The position numbers were made by a program, and so were the translations under genes. This document shows, one piece after another, positions 39,846 to 52,300 of a stretch of 64,000 bases of DNA. The stretch is from Sphagnum compactum (lineage: Eukaryota; Bryophyta; Sphagnopsida; Sphagnales): contig OZ234498.1 in the NCBI GenBank assembly GCA_965153455.1, forward strand, positions 15,748,001 through 15,812,000, written 5' to 3'. The notes under the pieces were generated by a model. That model was not told where the DNA came from and ran no database searches. It saw only the letters and a program-made list of their open reading frames with translations. The first letter of the stretch is position 1. Each line of letters begins with the position of its first letter.

Positions 39846-42811
39846 GTGCTGCCATTGTAGGAGAAAAAAAGCGCCCAAGATATTTCCTTGAGAACCTTAG
39901 GAGCTCTACTACCTGGAGGTATGGTTTAGAACAGGATGTGACCATGAAAAATGGTAAGAAGAAGAGTCTGGTGGGAGCATCAATTATGTAGACTGCTTTC
40001 ACAGTCTTTTAGGAAGAATTGACTTGCCAATTTGGTCCAATACAAGTCATGTGAAGGTTGATTGTATACTTAGTGCACCCTGTATTTGTTGAAGTTACAA
40101 GGTTTTTAGTCAGGTCAAGGAGACATCTAAGCTTTATTGAAGCTTTTTGCTGGTTGACAAAACATTGATCACATATCAGTAGTATGGTTCAAGAGGTGTG
40201 GCCAGCTTCTGCTTCATGGCATCAAGTCTCTTTGCAAAGCTTTTGAATACTAATGTCATTTGAGAGAGGTTCATGATTTCTTCCTGTGCTCTTGAAACAA
40301 AGGAAGAAATGGAAGTTTGAAGACAAGAAAGGTCGGAGCACCTACATCAATTGAGCTATGTACCTTCCCACTGTAAACTCAATCAGCATACTGCAACATG
40401 TGTGTTGATATTTTTTCCCATCTTCTAGCTGGATTCTTAGTCAAGTCAAAGCTGTTTTGGATTTGCCAGGTTTGAACTTTGCTTCCTTGACAGGATTCGG
40501 CAGGTTGTTATTTTTTAAACATTTAAGAATCGGTGAATAACCACCGTTGTTCTGGTTTTCAAAAGAACCAGAATCACTGTACCTCTGATTCTCATTCTGG
40601 GTCTTTTGAAAGCTTAAGAACCAGCGGTTATCTGAAGGAGAATTTCTTTGATTGTATATATCAGAACTGGTTCTTTGATTTTTAGAGAATGAACCTTTGG
40701 TGGAACCACCCTGACAGAACCATCTGGGTATATTCCTGTTTCTGATAACCACCCAACACTGTGGCAAACCTGCTGACAGCAGGCACAGTAGTAAAAAGTC
40801 TTGTAAAGATATTGTATGAGTAAAGAAGTAGAGACCCTCAACCCTAAACCAGACTCTCTAGTTGTCTATTTGTTGTGCAGATCTAGCACCATTATTTTGT
40901 ATGTTATACAAAGTATTACATATCTAGTAGTTACCCTTGAAGCAAGGTGTTCCTAAAACGGAGTCAGAAGGGTGCTTATTTCAGGAATGCCCCACTTGAA
41001 GGCTGTTATTGTACATTTTTCCCCTTTTGCCCAAGGAACTCTTATGATTCTCAAGGTCATAAAGCCAGAATTATGGTTTAAATTAGTGGATTGCTATGTG
41101 ATTCAGTTGTAAATAGTCTTTTAAAACTTGAGCATGTTTGTCCCATGTAGTTGTGTGCACCTACACACCTTTTTGGGCTTTTTGTATACATTTTTATAAG
41201 ATAAAACCTTGTATGAATCCATTTGACTATGCCATCTAGTTTGTGTGTGTCAAGTAGAAAGGGGATTTGTGAACATCGACATGTTGCAATGGTACACAAC
41301 CTATGTCTGTACAAGCCGACATTTGATGTGTCTTGTATTCAAGGTATTCCATGTGCAATTTTTCCTCCCAATTCTTCCAAACTTGATTGTGGAAGAAGGT
41401 CCAGGCAACTTCAGGTATGGGCCATTAGGGTATAGAAATATTAGTCGTGTAACCATTGATGCCTATGAGGACGAAAGCTTCTTTGCATCATCATGACTTA
41501 TCTAACTTTCCATCTGTGCAATTTTTCCATTAATTTAACATCATGTCAATGTTGAAAACAAAATTGCATTTGAATGCACAAAAACTTCACCTTCTAAAGC
41601 ATAAGACATCTTAGAGAACATATGTAAATCTCCATCAACATGGCTGGCTATCATAGGAACAAAAACAACTTGCTGGAAAAACTTCTAAGTCTAATGCCAC
41701 AATCCATGGCACATACACCAGATGGAGATACAACTTTGTTGGGTTTGAGTTGTTACAAACAATCTTCTCTTTTAGGTTTAGATAAATCTCAAAAATTATC
41801 TAAATTTTATGTGTTATGTGCAAGGTGAAGCCATAGGGTGAGGCATTCCGAAATATGCAGCCTAGGACAAGGTCGTAGCTAAGTCCGGCCCCACATTTTG
41901 GAAATATTCCCTTACCATGTGCCTCACCCACAAGAAAGCTCGAGGCAAACCATATCATAAGCCTAAACAAAGGTAGAGCACATGAGCTCATAATAGTGGG
42001 AGGGATATCATGCATACTTATAGGTGTGAGGTGTGAGGTCTTACACAAAATCTGATAACTGCAAGCCAAGTTACACTCTCTACACCTAATTTTGCTCCCA
42101 CTAGATGGGAAACCTAGGGCTGGCTACCATTGGCAAATTGAGTAAGCATGAAAGGATAGTCAAGTGATGTGTGAAAAAAACAGAACTTATATCTCTTGAC
42201 TTCCACTAGTCAAACAAAAAAATTATGACTTCTGCCTCCCCTCCATATTTGACCATAGCTCCAAGTACTTGAATCATCGATTTGCAACTTGAGATTTCTT
42301 CAAGCTCCCTTTTTGTCGCTCTTGACTCGACCTTTTCTTCTGCAGAAAATACTTGTTAGTTGTGCCATCTCCTCCACATGGATACTACAACATGTGAATT
42401 GAATATCTGAACATGCTGCATGTATGAATTCTACCACAGCACAAAGATGCAAATTTACCCCTTGCAGTTGCCGAGAACAGATAAAAGCTGCAGGCTTTTG
42501 AGTGCTCACTTTTGAAGCTGGTCATATTGCCATCATCAGAGCTTAACTGGAAGCACAGGAGTAGAGCTTACTGTGTCAACAAATACTGCAATTTTGCAGA
42601 CACAGGTGCCCCCACATCTCAAGTTACCTAAGAGCTCTAAGGTAACTTGCTATATGCATACATCATATGTCATCTATCAATGCACCAGAGGTCTGACTGG
42701 TGACAATCATTTCCAGGCTTGATTGCCATCATACCAAGTATTTGCAGTTCAATCCTGGTTTAAATAGCAGCAGCCCTGAAGGGACAGGTGGTGAAATTCC
42801 AAGGTTGCAGT
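39846..42811. other. Gene-free spacer between convergent cpRNP and YhbY-type genes
   Basis: No coding exon supported. The first several hundred bases are probably the cpRNP 3' UTR. At 40530-40770 there is a segment rich in GGTTCT/AGAACC inverted motifs, ending in ACCACCCAACACT, which matches one end of the small element at 54.7-54.9 kb. The remainder is unremarkable AT-rich DNA. Confidence 0.5.
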
Positions 42812-44181
42812 TCAGGTCCAGCAAGATATGAGATTTTGGACCGTCAAACTATGGCAGGAACAGTGACAGGGAGGAGATGTACAAAGGGACAAAGACAAGA
42901 AACCCACCCATCCTGCAGATACACCACCCGTGCGGGCTCTTCTCTGCTGCTGTTGTAGCCTCTCCTGGGCAGCTTGTGCTGCAGCAAGCTTCCGGAGACT
43001 AGGCCGATACAGCAACAAGGTCCTTCCAATTATGCCAACAACTTGTGCTTCTGTTCTTGATTCCAGTTCCCGCACAGTATCCTCCATCTCATCAGAAAGG
43101 TTATCGAACACTCTCACCTGTTGAACAGAAGAATTAGCAGAAACCACACTGGAGAGCAGAAGCCTGTATCCACAGTGAGGATATCATTGTGGGCATAGAT
43201 AGATGGCATCCTCAAAAGATTCATGTCAGGTTTCCCTGCTATTGAAACCTGATCAATGGCAGCAGCTTAAGTGAGGGATAAGCTGGCAACGTTGTTCTGT
43301 TCAGGACAGATGGAGTTACACAAAACAGCAAAATGAGAGGGGCAGCCAGAGATACACACCTTAATGAGTTCATTTGCCTCCAATGCATCACTGATTGCTG
43401 TAACAACATTTGCAGTTACCCCCCATTTTCCCACCTGCAATTCGTCAGACACATTCCTGGTCGGATCTTGACAACTAGAAAACCACAAATTCCATCGGTT
43501 TAGGGATCTTACAACACCTAAAATCCCAAACCCTAAACCCTAGACCCACAAGTGGTGATGCAATGGCTCCTCTTCAACAAGCTCACTTTCCTGCATGATT
43601 GCTCAAACCTAGACCTTCATGGGCTTCAACTAAGGTCGGTCCACGAGGACCTTGTGGCCACAACCAAGTTAGGTGTCCATCAACCACAACTGAAGAAGAA
43701 GAAGAAGAAGAAGAAGATCTATTTTTCTTGTGAGATTGGAAAAGTAATTTTTGACCTGGTGCACACAAATGTCGTCGCCTAATTGATGGGCATATGCACG
43801 AAGCTCCTTCTTCTCTTTGTTTCCCAACAACCGAAACGTTCGTCTCACCGCACTTTGCTTCGCTTTCACCGGTGCAGCTCTCATCTCCTCCTCCTCCTCC
43901 TCCTCCACTTTCTCCTCTCCTTGAAAACCAATGTCCTCCTCGAATGAGTCATAGCCTTCACCATCATCATCCTCAATTTCTTCTCTCGCACCCTCTTCCA
44001 CTACGGCAGCGACTACCGACCTCCTTAGCACTCGATTCCGCGATGCTAAGCCGTTCTGAAACCCTAGAGTTCGTCCATTGTCGCATCTTGCTGCTGCTTC
44101 AAACTCTAGAGCTCGTCCGTTTGCGCATTTCCCCGAACCACCTGCTTCAACAAATGTGCTCCAAACACGAAACGAAGGCAT
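42812..44181 (-). CDS. Single-domain YhbY/CRM RNA-binding protein, probably organellar
   Basis: Minus-strand exons 44181-43756, 43434-43360 and 43117-42812 join in phase to one CRM (YhbY) domain: FRLLGNKEKKELRAYAHQLG + VGKWGVTANVVTAISDALEA, NELIKV, then VVGIIGRTLLLYRPS. The GxxG-like loop normally used for RNA contact is represented by GKWG. The ~110 residues before the domain are Ser/Arg/Ala-rich and then acidic (a GEEKVEEEEEEE tract), compatible with a transit peptide plus linker. CRM proteins bind rRNA or group II introns, and the bacterial single-domain protein associates with pre-50S ribosomes; a plastid or mitochondrial ribosome role is inference. The start may be the ATG at 44256 instead. 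The C-terminus after LYRPS is uncertain: the frame runs to a stop at 42812, but a GT donor at about 42913 could lead to another exon. Confidence 0.85.
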
Positions 44182-44318
44182 CCAAGCGACGGTCGCAGCA
44201 GCGGAAAGCAAGCATTGGATGCTGGTAAGAAAGAAGAACAGAGGACAGAATTGCAAACAATTCTGGAGGTGGGTACGAAGACGACAGAGCTTCCCACAAG
44301 CTCCGTCACCGCTGCTGC

Positions 44319-44353
<35 letters not shown>

Positions 44354-47300
44354 GGGCTGCGTTCCTGCGTTTGGGAAACACTGGGAAGACTTGTTGGAAG
44401 AGGATTGGTTACGTACCTCCCTACTTTCCTACCTACCTATTAACTACCTACCAACCTTACACACTTTCTTTTGATAATTATGTGACTTAATCATTCAAGG
44501 AACCCATTATAACTTGTTGGAAAGAGGGTTGGTTACCTACCTCCTTACTTTCCTACCTACTTATTGCCTACCTATCAACCTTCCACACTTTCCTACCTCC
44601 TTATTTTCTTACCTACCAACCTACACACTTGCACCATGCCCTCATTCCCAAAACAACCCCCCTTCTTGATCCTTACCCTAAACATAAGACATTCTAGGGT
44701 TTTGTGTATGAAAGAGCCTCCATGGATAGAAGACTCCTTCATTAGTTGAAGGACCTTTCAGTTGATCACAAGCTTCCGCCATTTGAATAAATAACCTCTT
44801 GGGCTTTTTACATTGGAGAAGACCGACTCCCATAGGCCTCCCCCAAATTTTGGGGCCTATACCCTTGAAGGACCCAAGGATCCGGCCTTTCCCTATACAA
44901 AAATTGCCAAGTGCTTGGAGATTGTTACCCAAATTTTAGGTTAAGCCACACCCAAGGGCCTCCACCTTACACATATGGGATGAAAAATTATAAAGGGCAC
45001 ATAAAACTTGGCTTATTATAGGGTACTAATATGCATTGAGGGACATTTACAAATATTCACAAATAAACATATTCTGTTCCCAGTGTAGCCTATACCCACC
45101 AAAGGAAAAAATAAAAAATAAATATAAATTAAAAATAAAATAAAAATCTGTTCCAAGTGTTAAAAAAAACCAATGAAATTTAATTAAAATTTATTCAACT
45201 GACGGTGCCTGACATATGATGACCTAACACAAGAAAGAAAGAAATGAATAAATAAATATAATAACTAATTGAGCTGACATTGTCTGACATGTGATGAGAT
45301 TCATGGGTACTTATTGTTGATTCTATTAATTAATTAATTAATTAATCAATTAGTTATGGGTGCATCCAAAAAGTTGTTTTTAAAAATAAATAAAAAATAA
45401 TGTAGTTTTTTGGAACTTGAGCCTCTTTTATTTGCTCATCAATATAAAAATTTAGTCAAATTTTGGACAATCACAAACCACACCCCCCCCCCCTCCTTAT
45501 TATGATCTGCTAAAGTCCTTGAGAGTTTTGGCCCAAATTTATATGTGACATTGAACAAGAGTAGAAGTTTGGGCAAAGAAATATGTGATAAAATGTGGTA
45601 CTTGGGAACTTGGGCAACAAAATGAGAACAAATGAGCAACATAATTAAAAACCATTGAGAAATTTGTTAAAAAATATCCAAAACATCAAAAAAAATATTT
45701 AATCCTCCTCAACCCCTCCCCTCCACCCCTCTCTCCTTTTGCAAAAAGAAGAAGAAGAAGAAGAGTGCATTGAGTGCATGCTAGTTCATCTCATTTACTC
45801 ACTCCAAAGTGTGTTTCTCACCCCCTTTTTTTGTCTTTACAAAGATCTTTTTTCCATAGTCTGGCTGTTTGTGATCACAGTTACACAGAGGATGTTGTAA
45901 CAGAGGATGTTGTAATCACAGCAACCTAATGGAGAGCCACAAGCACTTTTCATTGGAGAGCTGCAACTTGGTTGAAAATTTGTAGGTATAAAAAATCAAA
46001 TCAATGTTAGGAATGTTAAAGAAAAGTTCCCACAAAAATATATGATGGGATGTCACTTTATGCTTATGATTGGGAGTTTGACTCACACCACCTCCTCCAT
46101 TTGGTTCATGCTGGATAGGTAGTAGAGCTCTGAGTTGTGAGGTGATTGTGAGCACAGCTAGATGGAACAAACTTAAAACATGATGGAAAGTTGGTTGGAG
46201 TGGGGGGGAAAAATTGTGATCACAATTAGGTGGAACCCTAAACCCTAATGTGTAATGGAAAAATATCCCAATTCAGCCCCTATTTGACTATGAATTGTGA
46301 ATACTTCTTTATAAAAGCTCCTCTTTTGATTTTGGTAGGGTAGGTAAGTCATTTGTCTCACATGATGCCAAACATGGTTTTGGGTTGACTTAACAAAAAC
46401 CCAATAAAATCCCAAAATAGATAAAATCATCCTTATTAAATTCAGCAATACCCCCAACAAGCAGCCTTCATGCAAGCCTTCATTTATGATGACTCTGTGA
46501 GGAGACTTATACACCTGCTGTGGAGCAGAGCAGGAGTGATGTCATTCACCCCCTATCCAAAAAGCTGAGGTCTAAGGTTTAGGGTTTAGGGTAAATCTGA
46601 GCTGCCTGAAAATTTTCAAATATTTTTCCTTTGAAAACATAAATTTTTATGATCTGCCCTTGGAAATTTAAAACTTTTCACTGGCAGACCAAAAATGAGA
46701 TCCTAACAAATAAATAAATAAATAAATGATTATTATTTACCTTTATATTATTTTGTTCCAAGTTTCATATGATGCATTTTTGTTGCCAACACCTTCATAT
46801 TATTAGTGTGCATAAGAATGCAATAATGAAATTCTTTTGAAAACTATTGCCTCAACCATCAAAAGGCTTTTGTGTAAATAGTATGGTCGATTATAATGTT
46901 CCCCCACCTTAACCCCAATAATCTCAAAAGTCCAAAACCTTAAGTTGTAAATGAATTCATAGTTATCCCATATTGAAAGCATCATCCAAAGGACTCACAT
47001 TTAAATACCAAGAGGTGATATGGTCTTTTTGGGTTCATGGTGTGAGGTGATGCTTAGGCATGCATGATCATCATATGTCACCTTATTTTGTGGCCAAAAC
47101 CTCATTGAATTTTTTTTTTTTTTTGGGGGTTTCGTGAGTGAAATAAGGCATACATTTACTACCAATGGAACCACTTCTACTATTGCAAATTTTGAAAAAA
47201 TTAGACCCTAAAACAAAATTAGGGTTTGCACATTTCCCTTAATTTGGACTCTCAATTCTACTCTTGCAAAGGTTTTCATTCAATTTTTGGGCAGAATTTT

Positions 47301-48620
47301 TCAAAAACTTTCCCTTTGGGCATAGTCAGAAAATATTAATATGGTTAGTCAATGTGGTCAGTTTTCCCCAGAAATGGGCAGCTATTTAAAAAAATTTGTT
47401 AACAGCCCACAAGCCCCATATTTGCTTAAATTGTGTGTCCTCCAAGGTTCAGGGTTTTAGAGGGGGTTTTAGGGAAATCTTTAACACTTGGAGGGGAGGA
47501 ATGGGAAGGCAAGATAGGCTATCTATATACATACCTTGGGGGCTTGGCGTTCCCTTTTCTCCTCCTTTTCTCTCCTTCTTAATAAAAACCTACCCATTGC
47601 TTCACAATGCCCACATAGGGTGGAGTTCACTTGTGTGTGCAATTCTTGTGAAAACACAAGCAAGGGACAATCCATTTTGTGTTTTGTGATTTTGAATGTG
47701 ATCACGACATGTGTATACCATCTTCTTCTTCTTCTTCTTCTTCTTCTTCTTGAAGTCTCATTTTGGTACCATAGTATGTTCCATAACCTTTTTGCCTTTT
47801 GAATCTTGGTTCTTGCATTTGTGGTTTCATTTTAGCCTTTTTTGCAAAAAATGCAAACTCACCCCATCATGCATTTGTTTTGTTGCCTTCTTTTACAAAA
47901 TGCAAACCCACCCATTACTTGATTTTGCTTTTCTTTTCAGTTTCACACAAAAGTGCATTTTTTTTTTCTACATGGGATTCAGCTTCATGAGAAACGCTCA
48001 AATCCCACTTCAAGCAATTGCCACTTTTGCATGGTTCATTAAAAAAAAATCTGAAGATCTCTCTCTACTTGGTCCCTCACATTCTTGATCCCCAAGTTTT
48101 GGACATTTTCTTTGACATAGTTATGTGGCCTTGTGATCATCAGGTTGCAACAGAGGGAGATTCCAGATCCTTGAATCCGGATATAATGAAAGGAAGGCAT
48201 TGCTAATCCAGTGCAAGTGCATTGGGAATTGCTCATTTTTGGTTTAGGATGATGGTGATTAGTGCAGAGTAGCAATTAACAGAGCGTTTACAGAGTTGGG
48301 TGTGTATCATTTGCCCCCTCCATTTCCCTGCCTCTTTTTTAGGTCATCTGTGTCTAGAGCTTTCCCTTTTCATGTAAGCAAATTTATGCTTTTGATGCAG
48401 AAGTAGTAGTAGTAGAAGAAGATGTGGGAAGATTGATGTTTTCCATGTGGGAAAATTGATGTTTTCGTCCATGATTCCAGAATTGAGGTTTTGTAGGCTA
48501 ACATCAAATGTCAGTGCATTATGAAAAATCATACTCTTTGGTGGTCAGTGTTTTCTTGCAGTTGGAATTCTATTACCTGACTGAATTGGCAGTGGCCTAG
48601 AAGGCACAAAAGCAATAAGC
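44182..48620. other. Spacer: CRM-gene promoter, then AT-rich DNA with microsatellites
   Basis: A (CT)n run at 44321-44350 and duplicated TACCTACCTCC(T)TACTTTCCTA blocks (about 44410 and 44535) lie upstream of the CRM gene. From 44.9 to 48.6 kb nothing coding is supported. There are (AATT)n near 45330, a poly-C run at 45483-45493, scattered CCCTAAACCCTAA motifs, and a (TTC)n microsatellite at 47721-47751. Confidence 0.5.
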
Positions 48621-48770
48621 ATGGGCATGGGCATGATTATTGACTTGCTTGAGGTAAAAAAAAGTCCTTTTCTGTGATAGTCTTTCTTTGTTTTAGTGGG
48701 TTTATGGAACTTCAAGAATTTCGCAGATACAGTTTTTGACAGATTAGTATGGTGTCCATTGTTCAGGGTG

Positions 48771-48849
48771 TAGGGTTTAAGGTTTAAAGGGGCTAAGGTG
48801 CTTGCTTTTCACTTGCAAGCATCTTAGCCCCTTTAAACCTTAAACCCTA
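48771..48849. repeat. 35-bp near-perfect inverted repeat (hairpin, 9-base loop)
   Basis: The left arm 48771-48805 (starting TAGGGTTTAAGG, ending AAGGTGCTTGC) pairs with the right arm 48815-48849 (starting GCAAGCATCTTAG, ending CTTAAACCCTA). All positions are complementary except 48798/48822, a G-T pair that would be a G-U wobble in RNA. The loop is TTTTCACTT. The outer third of the stem is telomere-type sequence. It lies about 470 bp upstream of the first confident exon of the coiled-coil gene. Confidence 0.95.
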
Positions 48850-49319
48850 AACCCTTTGGGGGGTTTAGTGCAAAATTGACTTTTGATTTGCTTTGCTTCT
48901 GTCAAAATTTGGAGGACTACATTTGTTTAGGGTTAAATATCAGTGGGGCTGTAAGAAAATTGTTGGCTGGATGTGGTGTGTGTAGGCGGGAGGTTTGTTG
49001 GCCCTGGCAGCACCAAATGGGGGTTTCTATTATGCACAGAAGGTTGACACCAAACGACTTGTGTGGGATTTTGTTACAAATGGTGAAGCTTCCACTGTTG
49101 ATGGGCATACTGGGTAAGAAGATCCACTGGCAAATAGTTTGACAACTGCATGAAGATTGAAATAAAAATTCTGGATCCACCATTGCAGCTAGTCACACCC
49201 ATTTTCTGGATCCACCATTGCAGCATTTTTCCCTGTTTGATGTTTTATAGTGGAAGCAATAAAGGCTAGGGTGTACACAAAATGGTGCTTTTGTCATGGA
49301 AATTTTTCTGTTGCATCAG

Positions 49320-52300
49320 GAACCCAGCTGAAGCAGTTGTTGTGCTGCTCAAAAGCAATGATCAGAAGTTCATTGGCTTTCGATCACATGTTGCTGAAGG
49401 AAAGGTAGGTATCAACTACAAATTTGGGTGTTTTGCAGTAGACTTACTACTACTGGTTTTCTGGGATAGCTGTGTGGAATGATGATGATCATCAGTGTGT
49501 TTTGGAACTGGATGGATTGGCTTTTGTGCAGGGGAGTTTTTAGTTTTTCAAAGAAAAATGTGAAAGTAGTTGTTTCTCATTTGGCTTGCATCTATGGATA
49601 GACACTGCATTCCTTGTCTTTCAGGTTATAGTACATTACATGCCCAGTTTTAGTCCCCATTGTTTGTCTGGAGTACCTGAGCAAATCCATAATGGGTTTC
49701 CAACAGATCTTACAGGCAACCAAGGATAAAGGCCTAATCCTTCGATTCAGCAACCAAAACTTTGATTCGGTACTTTTGAGCTTCTGTGCATCACTTTCAT
49801 AACATATATATGTGTGTGTGCATGCATGTGTGTGGGCCACTGCCTCTGATTGCAAATAAAAATGTATTGCAATGCCTATGATGGTGGCTTTGATGAATCT
49901 TGCACTAAGAGTGATAGTTGCTGCTGTTGGGGGCATGGAAGTTTACTGATGTCTTAAAGTTGACTTTTAGTGGGAGCAATGGGCTGTTTACGGGGAATCG
50001 CTCAACAACTGTGTACTAGTGAACAGGAAGTATGGTTCATAAAACCACCCATCTTTGTTTCTGTTCTCACAGAAGTTGTTCACAGTTTTCATATACTTGC
50101 TTTCAGTACTTCCTCGAGATTCCAGCTTGGGGGGGTTCAAACATAATTTTCCTGATTCTACTCTCAGATTGCTGACCAGCATAGTATTGATTCCAGCTGG
50201 GGGAACATAATTTTCATTCCTGATTCAACACCCATCTGGATTCCTGACCAGTAATAGTAATTGTTGTTGTAAATTCAGGTTCCCTGACAAACGATTCCAT
50301 GTGGCATTTCACAAAGTGTTGCCAGTATTGGAGTCCTCGTTAGAGGCAATGAAGGCTCAACTGGTTAGGGCTCAAGCTGAGGCCGCAGCTTCAAAGTCCA
50401 AGCATGAAGAGAGTGACAAGCGTATCACTGAATTGGAAGCACAGATTGTGAATGGAAATTCCAGTGAGGCTGCCCCTTTGGGAGGAGGGCCATGGGAAGT
50501 GGTGAAGTCTTTTTTGTGTATTATACTATGTTACTATGTGCTTTGTAAACTAAAGATGCTTGGTAAGGCTTGTTTTGAGTGGCACTACATCGTTCACATG
50601 CTATGTTTTCCATGTACACATGAGAAGTACAGAACATGAGTGGTAAGGCTTATGTCTTGTGGGAAACTATTGGGTTTAGGGTTTAGGGCTACATAGCAAG
50701 GATGAGTAAGATTATATATATACCAGAGTTGGGTAATGGGCAAGTAGAATTACTAGTGGTTCCTTCCTTTCTGTTGTCTTCTAACTGCATACACATTTGC
50801 TTGTATATGTTCAGGAAGTGAAAGCCCTTGAAGGTCGGATTGAAGAGCTAGAAGCTGAGCTGAAGAAATCAAAGGAGCTGGTTGCTCTCTGTCCAGTGGC
50901 AGCATTGGTGAGTCCTCCACACAACAGTTCTGCTGAGAGTCTTGCAGCAAATGTGGATGAGGACTACAACATACTTGTCGGGAAGGAACAACAGAAGAAG
51001 ACAATGACCCATCTTTGGAGTGAGTTGAACAAAACAGAGAAAGAGCTCGAGGAAGCAAAAGCCACAGCTGCTAATTTGAGAGAGTTGCTGACAGCTGCAG
51101 TGGAGAAGGCAACATATTTAGAGAAAAAGGTATGCATGTACTGACACACTCCTGGCTTTGTGATTGATTTTCCAGAACACACACCATTCATGTATTTTGT
51201 TCTTGCTATAAGAGATGGAAACTCTTAGGCTTGTTGCATTTAGTGACAGTGTGAAAATCTCTCTCTCTGGGTGAAAGATCTCAAAGCAAGCAAGCAACCT
51301 GTGCTCATCTCTTTAGTAAAATCCAGGATTGGGTTGCTGAAGGTGTGTGTATAGGGTTTAGGTTTAAGGTATAAGTCTAAGTGCTGATAGCCGAAGGTAT
51401 GACTGCTGAGCGCAGGAGGAGGGCATGAAGAAATGCAGCGAGAGATGCTTGGAGCTTGAAACTCTATTAACTGTGTACCAAATACGAGAGAAGGATGTCG
51501 AAGACAAACTTGTCTCTTCACAAGCGAGGGTGGCAGAGTTGGAATGTGAGCTGAATGCCAGCAAAGAGAGGATCATAGCCATCGAGGATCGAGCTTCTCA
51601 TCATGAGGCCAGTGCAAAGGAGGAGTCAATTGCGCAAACTCTGGAGCTTGAACGAGTACTGTCACTGCACCAATCACAAGCACATCATGCCACAGAAGCG
51701 ATGCTCAAGTTAGAATCCAAAGTAAGAGAACTGGAACAGGAGTTACAAACGGCAGCAGCAGAACTAGAAAACCACCCAGAGGCCTTGGAGCATCAAGGCC
51801 AGATTGCTGCCACCCTCCAGGTGGAGGAGGACAAGGACAATGCAATTGATGTTCTGGAGGATGTTGCAACAAAGCAAAGTTTGGAGCTTGACATTATATG
51901 GGTGTTGCATGAATCACAAATGAAGGAAGTCAGTGCAAGACTTACAGGATTGGCAGCCCGGATTGTCGAGCTGGAGAAGGAATTGCAAAGCTATGTAGTG
52001 AAGGAAAGTAAGCAGGCTCGGAGGCTAGAGGCTGTGGAAGAGATCATTGCTCAACGCGATGAAACTGTGAGACAGTTGGGTGATAATGCAATGGAGCTGC
52101 AGGGCCTGATTGCTGCCCACTGGTCTTCCAGTGAGGAGAAGTCAAATTGTATTGCCCTTTTGCAAGCAAATGTAAAGAAGCTTGAAATGGAAATTTCAAG
52201 TTCTCAGGATCAGGCCAGCCTCTATGAGGATCGTGCAAAGCATCTTGCTGAAAGATCTCTTGAGCTTGAAAAACTGTTGAGTGAACATCAACGTGCTGCC

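Noticed and set aside
43690-43720. (GAA)n / Ser-rich frame within the YhbY gene
   Set aside because: Microsatellite inside intron 1; the exon ends at the GT donor after CVHQ at 43756.
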